Of a stretch of DNA of 64,000 bases, positions 55,846 to 64,000 are shown in pieces. The number at the start of each line of letters is the position of its first letter. The stretch's first letter is position 1. The DNA is from Halichondria panicea (Eukaryota; Porifera; Demospongiae; Suberitida; Halichondriidae), in contig NC_087378.1 in NCBI RefSeq assembly GCF_963675165.1, positions 2,163,525 through 2,227,524 on the forward strand. Direction: 5' to 3'. Position numbers and translations under genes: made by a program. The notes below the pieces were generated by a model, which was not told the origin of the DNA, made no database searches, and saw only the letters and a program-made list of their open reading frames with translations.

Positions 55846-57245
55846 TGAAGCAGGTCCCAGTGACAAAGTTTGACTGCATGGGGGTAAAAATTTACACCTT
55901 TATCTCAACCACAAGATCAAATTATCAGCCTACATGCAACAGCATGCTTACAGCACAAGTGCTGCATGTATAGGTATAGGCATCATGCACATTCGTAGAC
56001 CCGAGTGGATGACCAATACACTCTCAAGAACTTATTATATAATTATGTACTGTGTATGTGTACTGAGTGGATGACCAATACACTCCCAAAACTTGTGTGC
56101 TGTGTATGTGTACTCATACACACAACTCACCTCATTACTGGCCAGGTAGACAAACATGCTAGCCACTTCTTCAGGTGCCCCAAGACGCCCAAGCTTCTGT
56201 CTGGTAATGAAGTCTGTCCTCGACTGTAAAGTGGTGCATGACATACAGTTACCAGTATAGCTATGGAGAAATTATAAACCGATGTGCGGTGGGTTAATTC
56301 TCACACCTTGTCATAATCACCAGTAGCTTTCATCCTGTCATTTAGAGACGGGGTGTCAATTGTACCTACAGCAAAAACCAAAAACAGTACAATAAAACCT
56401 TCGCCAACATTTCAGCAAAACTCACCTGGGCAAATGGCATTGCATCTAATCTTGTTACCAACATAGTCGATAGCAATTGACTTGGTGAGACCAATCACAG
56501 CAGCCTTTGTAGCACCATACACACAACGATTAGTGGCTCCTTTGATACTGGAGGCCACCGACGCCATGTTGATGATGTTACCAGCCACTCCTTTCTCCTT
56601 CCACAGCTTGATGCACGTTTGTGAAGTGCAAAACATGCTCTTGACATTGATGTCAAAACTTCTGTCCCAGTCCTTCTCTGTCGTCGTCTCAATGGTGCCA
56701 TTGAAAACATAACTGTGTGAGTACAATTAGCAAGATACAAAAGATATCGAAAGATGCACAAGGTCAATAGGTTGGTAACTGTACACACACGTATGTACAT
56801 GTAGTCTATCAAACTTTATTTCAAGTGAGGTGAAAGGGTTAAGGTTGTACACACATACCCAGCACAGTTGAACAAAACATTCAGTTGAGGGTATTTTTCA
56901 GTGATCATTGCCTTCACATCTTCACTCTTTGTGACGTCCAGCGTGTCTATCTTGATCGATGATCTCTCCGACTGAAGCTCCTTCAGCTTCTCAAAATTGA
57001 GGTCAGTAGCGATCACCTCAGCTCCTTCATCATCACATCTCTGTAAACCGAAAAAATTGATCAGCTTACGCAAAAGTGCAGATACCATACAGTAGACAGA
57101 TCTAGTTGCTGTACTGTACTACAGTGTACTAGAGTGTGCATGTAAATTGATCACACACAAGAGCAGTTGCCCTTCCAATCCCCTGAGCTGCTCCAGTGAT
57201 GAAAACAATCTTTCCAGCTAGTCTTTTGGTGCATGAGTTTGCCAT
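55820..57245 (-). CDS. BDH2: 3-hydroxybutyrate dehydrogenase type 2-like SDR
   Basis: Exons: 57245-57159, 57040-56859, 56712-56426, 56365-56307, 56223-56131, 55873-55820; 253 residues, close to the usual 245. Short-chain dehydrogenase with NAD site GAAQGIG, DVTKSED, NCAG, catalytic Ser (NIINMASVASSIKG) and YGATK, then CPGTIDTPSLNDRM and a C-terminal FTIDGGWSI. The DTPSL and DGGWS phrases and NRCVYGATKAAVIGLTKSI match BDH2/DHRS6. In mammals this cytosolic enzyme oxidises 3-hydroxybutyrate and has been linked to 2,5-dihydroxybenzoate siderophore synthesis. It lies 273 bp downstream of GLRX3 on the same strand and tail to tail with H1. Confidence 0.88.
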
Positions 57246-57518
57246 ATTTCTGGTAGCAGCCTAGTTTCTCTGTTCGCCACTGCAGCACTACAATTATATA
57301 AAAGGTCAGAGGGTGGTAAAGACAGTTTTGCAGTTTTGTGAGATCACATGTTTTACCACCCCCACACTTGAACAATTGACCTCCCAATAGGAAATAAAAT
57401 GAATATCCCTACCACAATCACAATCATAGTATTTGAACGATTATTATTTATGAGGTGCAATAGTTTGTGTTCTGTTTTTGGCTGATATCTGATATCGGCT
57501 GATATTTGATTAAAGTGG

Positions 57519-59605
57519 TTACTCCGACAACCCTAGTGTGGAGAGTAGTTCATCAGATTCCTTCAGCTCCTGGGTAAAAAAACGAAGTGTACCGTTAATT
57601 CTTACCCAGTGGTACATGGTACCATTGAGCCACCAATGCAGCAAGCATAAAACATATAGGATATCTACTTAACAAAAAAAGATGTGACATGTCATTTTAA
57701 GTCAACTGACTCCACTAACAGACCAAAGACAATAGATACATGTACTGCACACTAGCTAGACAAACCCACACACACCATACAGCACTCACCTTGAGTATGT
57801 CTAGGCCACCGATGAGTTCACCCTTTACGTACAGCTGGGGGTAAGTGGGCCAGTTGGAAAACTTCTTCAGCCCCTGTCGCACCTTATCGTCAGAGAGGAT
57901 GTCAAATGTTTCAAAAGTAGCCCTGTATAAAATTTGCAATTCAGCACTGCCACTATCAAATTGGTATTCGGGGATGGTATTATTTCAAATCTTACACAGG
58001 CACCAACAGGAATGCAGATGGGGTTGTAACACAGACATTTTAGCATGTAGGCCGTCTGGAGCCAGAGGAGGTATGACACGAGTATCTTGATTAGGCTTGG
58101 TCATGTGCAAAATTCAACAGTAAAGTCATTGTTGATTAACTAAAATCGAGGTACTCGTCGGACCTCCTCTGGTCTGGAGCTAGCTTTCACTCACCCACAC
58201 TCCTGTAAAATCCCGCACACAGTTTTACTGAATCCACACTGTGGTTCCTGAAATGAGCAGCTATAAGACTCAGTTGTGCTAACACAATTGCTTACCTCCG
58301 GAGAACCTTTCATGAAAAGCATGATAGGTGCTTTGTTAGTCAGTGATTTTAACCTGTATTGTGAGTGAAAAGGAGTAAAACATTCCGATTCGGCTTGTGT
58401 GTATAGTAGTACAGTGGCATACGTACCTATCATCCAAAGATATTCTCTTTGGTAATATTTCTTTCAGTTCTCCATTTTCTTTCATCTCCTGTACACAGAA
58501 TACAGCAGTAAGGAATACAGCAGTAAGGAATACAGCAGTAAGGAATACAGCAGTAAGTCTATACGGGCTCATATCTGAACTAATTCCACACCTTGAGAAT
58601 GTCCAGTCCACCTAGTAATTCCCCCTTTACATACAGCTGTGGATATGTGGGCCAGTTGGAGTATTTCTTTAGTCCTGCACAGAGAGAGAGAGAGAGCAAG
58701 AGTTTGAAAGTGAAACCCTGCAAACATTCAACCCGTAATACATGTACCTTGCCTGACTTCATCATCAGCGAGAATGTTGAATGTAGAGAATTTAGTTCCA
58801 CACTCATTTAGCAGAGCCACTGTTTGTCGACTGAATCCTGAGAACAAGACGTGACAAAATAATCATAATCTTTCAGCCATGTAGTTTTGACGTACCACAT
58901 TTTGGTTCTTCCGATGTGCCCTTTATGAAAAGCATACAATCAGCTGCATTGATTAGCTTCTTCAAGCGTGTGTCAAGATCCTGAGGAAAAATGAGCTTAC
59001 TCAAATGCTATGATTGCCCTACAAATGCTATGACAACTAACCTCTTTCTCGGCTGGTGCTGCCTGAGGTGGTGCCATGGTCTGAGAGTGAGCAGCTGTCT
59101 TCTTGGCGAGCTCAGGAACATGAGCTCCATTCAGCGTGTCCACAACTTTACCAGCCTGAGAGTGAAAATAGAGCATTCTTAATCTTTGAACTTGGGGTTA
59201 AATTTAGGACAGCCAACCAAAGAACCGTTCACTTGAATAAATGATATACCTTAAACAGTAGAAAGGTAGGCACAGCCACCACCTCATACTTGAGAGATAT
59301 CTCTGGAAACTCTTCCGCTTCAATCTGTGTGTTGTCAATCTTTATTAACAAAACCGAAAAATGATAATCGAACCTTTATAAACTTCGAGTTCAAGTATTC
59401 CTTGGCTAAATCTTCCATAGCCTCTGCCATCTGCTTGCACGGCTCGGACCATGGTGCCCAGAAGTGGACTACCGTCAACCTGATTGATATTGTTTGATTG
59501 ATTGTTAGATACTGATAGATCTAGATCTACCCTACAGATGTCTCACCCTCTATAAGAGACCAGTTGATCAAATTTGTCAGTCTTCTTCAGCTCTTCAACA
59601 GCCAT
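57519..59605 (-). CDS. GLRX3: Glutaredoxin-3 (PICOT), Trx-Grx-Grx
   Basis: Exons: 59605-59547, 59479-59374, 59339-59250, 59155-59042, 58980-58896, 58837-58748, 58674-58592, 58488-58427, 58353-58296, 58247-58195, 57922-57790, 57569-57519. Starts [16 protein letters not shown]. Thioredoxin-like domain: [20 protein letters not shown] (one Cys only, so not a disulfide reductase). Two monothiol glutaredoxin domains follow with CGFS sites ([29 protein letters not shown]), each with [19 protein letters not shown] sequence and GGLDILK. GLRX3 dimers bind [2Fe-2S] clusters through the CGFS Cys and glutathione and deliver iron in the cytosol. All three domains are complete. It starts 218 bp from the kinesin gene, head to head. 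Confidence 0.92.
58500..58557. repeat. 15-bp tandem repeat in a GLRX3 intron
   Basis: Four units of TACAGCAGTAAGGAA in the 103-bp intron 58,489-58,591, only about 12 bp from the exon start at 58,488. On the transcribed strand each unit reads TTCCTTACTGCTGTA, a pyrimidine-rich acceptor-side sequence. Confidence 0.85.
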
Positions 59606-59823
59606 TGCGATGTGACACGTGTAATGTAATATTAGTCATTATTGTGTTTGGGTAAAGATCATCAGCTCTACTAAAACATGCCTAAGTATGATGTCATTTA
59701 TTCATTCTGATTGGCCCACTGTTCAAAAACCATTGTACACAATTACAAGTACAAGATAGAGCGATCGTGTAGCTAGCTTTTCGCGATCACCAAGCAGCAA
59801 GCTTATTAAACTACCGTTACTAA

Positions 59824-62800
59824 ATGAATTACGGATTCACCCCGTCACTAGCCACGGCCGGCCTGGCTACCTCATCAGACCTAGATGATGATGTTGACGA
59901 AGACTTCACCTCAATAAAGAAGCAATTGTTTAACTGCGACACCACCCCAGCAACCAAGAAGCAGGCTGTGCAAGTATTTCTAAGGGTTAGACCTAAGAGT
60001 ACCTTGGAGATACAGCTGAAGCAACCAGAATGCTTCCACTTTCCCAATGGCAACCAAGAGTTGATAGCAATCGCACCCAAGAGCTCTCAGAGTTACAAAT
60101 CCAAGACGGCTACTCACACTAACAGCAAGTACACCTTCACTAAAATCTTTGGTCCGGATACGACACAAGTGGATTTGTTTGAGGAGACGCTTCTTCCGTC
60201 TCTGAAGGACTTTCTAGAAGGGCAGAACTGTTTAGTGTTTACCTATGGCGTCACCAACTCCGGTGAGAAAGTGTTAACTAATGTCTGTTTAATTTATTGA
60301 TTGACTCTTCACAATGAGTGGTCACCTAATAAGCTTAGCATAGGCGCTAGGCGTAGGGATGATGGTTCGTTTATACACCTAGATATAATTATACATGTAC
60401 TATTTATAATTATGTAGATTTTATACCAAGGACCTGTGACCAGCTTGTGTTTCTTATTCCCTCTAAAGTGTTCACAACCATTATTACCTTTGTCTGCGCT
60501 ATAGGGAAGACACACACTGTATCTGGGACCCCTAGCAACCCTGGCCTGCTCCCTAGGATGCTGGACGTTGTGTTCAACTCTGTCCAAGATGGAAAACTTC
60601 TCACTGATGTCAAATTCAAGCCCAAGCATTACTGTGGTGTGTCTTATCCCTCCCAAAAGGAGCTGACCTCTGAGAGTGAGATCAAAGCAGCTATCCTAGC
60701 CAAGGTAAACAGCTTAAAGTTACTGTAAACTGTTTGCTTATTTATTCATGAACTACCGTAAACGTTGAAATTTTCGACGGGTGTTTAATTTCGTTTTTTC
60801 CGTCCTTGGACTCAACGCACAAAATTAATAATTAAGCCACACCTACGTTAATATAACGGACGAAAATTTATGCGCACGAAATTTAAGAATTGTGGGCCTA
60901 GTGCAGAAAGTGCGAAATTTTGATGCGTCGAAAATTTCAACGTTTACGGTATATCTAGTGCAGTGATGTGAGCAGCTAGTTTGAGCTGGAAGTCACGTGG
61001 CTCGAATACACTAGATAGCTTAGGTACCAGCTAGTTTGAGCTGGAAGTCATGTGGCTCAAGTAGTACATGTAGCTTAACTGTATGCAGGGCCACACGAAT
61101 TTTTTGAAAGGTTACTGAAAGCTCACAGGAGACTTTTTTCCTTGGCTCTGACCGCCATTCTAAACATTCTTATTTTGTGAAAAACTGCTTCGCGTAGCCG
61201 TCCAGTATAGCAAGAAGTGTGCTATAAGAGCATAATTCAGAGCTAGAATTATTTTTATTTGACTACTATTTTGTGCTGATGATCGCTCATACCATTTTGA
61301 ATTGGTACTTGTGTACACCAATAATTATGCCTCGAGGCGTAGCCGCACGAGGGATACGGTAAAGCTGACTGTGTGTGTGTCTGTGTGTCTGTGTGTCTGT
61401 GTGTCTGTGTGTCTGTTCCAGCTGTAACTGCTCAACGGTTGCAATGCGACGAAAACTAACAGCTTCTATAGGCTTCTAGCCACGTTCTCTTGGATTTTGA
61501 TTCGTGGATTAGCAAACTAAAGCTTCTTTCTCGAGTTATGGCTAGTTTGACTCACATTGAAGGCTGTTGCAGTCTCTTCAGAATCTTTCATAGCATCATC
61601 TGTCCGCACAAACTTTCTATTCAACATATGAGTTAGCCTTGCACTAAAGCGCTAGCTTTTTGTTAGCTACAAGACTCAGAAAATACCTGTTAAAACAGCT
61701 AGCTAGCAGTAGCCATTTGTGAAATTGATCTCTTTGGACACACCCTTTAATTATTCCTATGGATGTAATGCGCATGCGCGCTCATTCCCCAGATCCAGAT
61801 CCTCCTGGCAGAATCATATTTTTCTTGAGGGCCTGGTAAGCCACAAAACACTACTATAGATAACAATATGTATGTACACAAGTCTTTTCTTCTTAAATAT
61901 TATAATTATACACTGCATGAACTACAGATCCAATTTTCTTCTTTCTTGAGGTCCTGGTATTAAAGCCACATAATACAACAATAGATGCATGTAATAAGTC
62001 TTTTCTTCTCAGTGACTTTATATAAATAAGCTAACTTTATGAAATAATTATGCACTTCCGCTTATAATTAATTGAAAACAAAATCTTCTTCTTTGTTGCT
62101 TCCTAGATCCTTGAGGTCCTGGTATAAGCAGCCACAAAACACAACAATGATACCATAATTATACAATTGCAAGTCAGTTTTAGACAGATTATTTTATACA
62201 CTTTTTCCTCTTCTATACTTTCTCTACTATACTTTTGAGCGAAAGCAAATCATGGCGAGAGGCATTAGCACAGCGCCAGCTTGAACACTAGTTATAGATA
62301 GTACATGTACCAATTGGTATGTTCTTCAAACTTCAATCATGGCATTTATAGCTTCACAAAAAGCAATGAGCAGGTAACCTAAACTGTCTGGCTGTGTCTG
62401 GAGGTGGCCACAAATTAATTGTTGAAGGAGGTGCCTATCTTGTCAAAGGCATGCTCTGTCTTGCCCTAGCTATGAATATGATTATAATTGTTGGTCTACC
62501 AGGATGTCCCAATGTGTTCTCCCTCACCCCCAGGCTATGGAGGTGGACCAGACCCTCTCCTCTACTTTCCCTGTTCTGGACGAGACTGGCAGTGAGCAGC
62601 AGGACATCAGCTCAATCTCCAGTGTGTCCTCCAAGGTCTCCTCCAACATCAGCAAACTCAGCTGTGATAGTGGTAACTTGTATGGCAATTTTTATCGCGT
62701 TCCAAGATGAATATACAATACATGCACCTGACGTGCTTGTGTATTTGTATCCCATTATCTCAAGCTTACAAAGAGCAACTCTGTTACAATACATGAGTCA

Positions 62801-63498
62801 CCACTTATATGTAAGGGAGAACTTTCACGTTTAATTTTCCCAATAGGAATGAGTTTTGAGATCCCCACTCAAGACAGCTCCACAATTAACCTGGATGACA
62901 GTGACCACTATTATTACTCTGTGTGGGTATCTTATGCGGAGATCTACAACGAGTTCATATACGACCTCCTCGGTGACGCTCACGTGACGGGCAAGACACG
63001 CTCGGCACTCAAACTTCAAGATGATCAAAACCACAATCAATTTATCAGAGGTGAATTAGCTTACATGTACAGGTACATGTAGCTTACTATATACAGCGTG
63101 CACATGGCAGCTTCAAAAGTTAGTCAGTGTCCTCATACAGTTAAGGCAGCTCCACATTGTCATTACATGTGCATACTTAATACATGTAGTAGTTTAATGT
63201 GAGCTTATATCTTATTGAACAGCTCGCCTAAAGAAAGACTGCTTGTTCACCCTGAGACATCCTCTGATTCGGTTTTCTCACAGCAGCCTCAATTATCATG
63301 CTATCCACATGCAGGTCTACGTGAGATCCAAGTGAGCACTGTGGAGGAAGCCATGCTCCTACTGCGCTATGGGTTGCGTCATCGCAGTCAAGCAGCCACT
63401 CGGCTCAACTACAGCTCATCTAGAAGCCACGCTGTGTACACCGTCAAGCTAGTCAAGGTGGTCAACCCGGACAAGCCGGCCAATGCCCTGGTGAACAG
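59824..63498 (+). CDS. Kinesin-6 motor protein (KIF20A/B type), 5' part
   Basis: Exons seen: 59824-60262, 60505-60704, 62534-62672, 62847-63050, 63315-63498; the gene continues past the window. Motor features: VQVFLRVRPKS near residue 50; KYTFTKIFGPDTTQVDLFEE; P-loop GVTNSG|KTHTVSG, split by the first intron; GLLPRMLDVVFNS; a long insert with Ser-rich SSISSVSSKVSSNISKLSCD typical of kinesin-6 loop 6; VSYAEIYNEFIYDLL; TRLNYSSSRSHAVYTVKL (switch I). Kinesin-6 motors act in the central spindle and cytokinesis. The expected DLAGSE switch II and stalk lie outside. No further exon is evident in 63,499-64,000. Confidence 0.85.
60754..60951. repeat. TACCG-type MITE in kinesin intron 2
   Basis: TACCGTAAACGTTGAAATTT then TCGACGGGTG at the left, CGTCGAAAATTTCAACGTTT then ACGGTA at the right: near-perfect inverted ends of about 25 bp with TA flanks. 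A diverged subfamily with AAACGTTG in place of TAGCG. Confidence 0.8.
61327..61856 (-). repeat. Repeat family B, copy 4 (inverted)
   Basis: TGCCTCGAGGCGTAGCCGCA at the left, a TGTGTGTC-type repeat, GTTGCAATGCGACGAAAACT, TAACAGCTTCTATAGGCTTC, TTGGATTTTGATTCGTGGAT, AGCATCATCTGTCC and GCGCATGCGCGCTCATTCCC, then AAGCCACAAAACAC at the right. Opposite orientation to copies 1-3. Confidence 0.75.
61812..62155 (-). repeat. Degenerate tandem repeats of the family B end
   Basis: TTCTTGAGG[G/T]CCTGGTA followed by AAGCCACA[A/T]AA and a CAACAATAGAT-type stretch occurs three times (about 61,815, 61,952 and 62,112). An internal tandem expansion of the family B terminus, or three successive insertions. Confidence 0.6.
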
Positions 63499-64000
63499 GT
63501 AAGTAAAGGTGTTAACATGGCTATACTGTACAGTGTATATACAACACCCTGTGGGCATTTTGCACGTCTATGACCCTAAGGTTGTATATTTTTTTCATGT
63601 AGCTATTACAGCATTAAAGCTTAATACCAAGGGCGTATGAAGAGAAGAGGGCATGCAACTACAATCTATCGTATTATAAATGGGCGGGGTCTTATGTCTA
63701 AAAATAGCATTGCACGTGCACTGTTTTTGTGCGTGCAAGGTGAAGATATACGGAAACTTACAGAGAAAGTAGCTGTTCTAGCTAAGCTAGCTAAGCTAAC
63801 ATACTGTAGCTCTCTATACTAGTAGTAAATGATGCTCAGTGACACTAGAAAGTGAGTAGCATAGTCATACTAGAAACAACGAGCCAGAAACCACAAACCT
63901 TGAGTTGTTGCTGCAAATCTTTCGTTTCTTTGACTCCTGTCTTGATGTAGCAGGTATAGCAATCATAGTGTTAAACTACTACGACTCATAAACTAACAAG

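Noticed and set aside
62394-62834. 146-residue frame upstream of kinesin exon 3
   Set aside because: A different frame from the kinesin exon at 62,534-62,672, which joins its neighbours in phase; no family resemblance.

Overview
This window is nuclear DNA of an animal, most probably a sponge (Porifera); the phylum is my inference. Genes are split into many short exons with GT-AG introns, several only about 50-65 bp long. The proteins are animal families: PARP14-type ADP-ribosyltransferases, a SAM/SH2 adaptor, a linker histone, GLRX3 and kinesin-6. Intergenic DNA and introns are packed with small inverted-repeat transposons. I see no tRNA, rRNA, bacterial operon or CRISPR array.

Layout. 1-15,936 (minus): a PARP14-like gene (gene 1), partial because it runs off the left edge, whose introns hold nested transposons. 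16,062-22,356: a candidate 6.3-kb multigene DNA transposon with terminal inverted repeats and three genes: an intact spliced DDE transposase-like gene, a Cys-rich gene with an in-frame stop, and a broken Ulp1-protease/PHD-finger gene. It lies inside the upstream region of gene 1. 24,959-27,038 (minus): an ankyrin-repeat gene. 28,773-42,379 (minus): a second, nearly complete PARP14-like gene (gene 2) with RRM-like, KH-like, three macro, WWE and catalytic domains, carrying one reading-frame break. 44,616-54,748 (plus): a gene of about 26 exons with the SLP-76/BLNK architecture (SAM, tyrosine and proline motifs, SH2). 55,050-55,559 (plus): intronless linker histone H1. 55,820-57,245 (minus): BDH2-like dehydrogenase. 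57,519-59,605 (minus): GLRX3. 59,824 to beyond 63,498 (plus): kinesin-6 motor (KIF20 type), continuing off the right edge.

How the genes relate. The two PARP14-like genes are same-strand paralogues sharing an RG-rich first exon, phase-1 introns and a conserved upstream block of about 55-70 bp. PARP14-type proteins and SLP-76-type adaptors both have immune-signalling roles in vertebrates, so this neighbourhood may be a sponge defence or signalling cluster; that is inference only. BDH2 and GLRX3 lie 273 bp apart on one strand and both have iron-related roles in vertebrates. GLRX3 and the kinesin start 218 bp apart, head to head.

The strongest mobile-element evidence is direct: a perfect 15-bp target-site duplication around a truncated LINE, two inserts with 9-bp duplications whose empty sites survive in a paralogous repeat copy, two head-to-head TTAA-flanked elements, and the 6.3-kb element whose uninterrupted target sequence is preserved upstream of the second PARP gene. 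Exon limits were read by eye from splice signals and reading-frame continuity.
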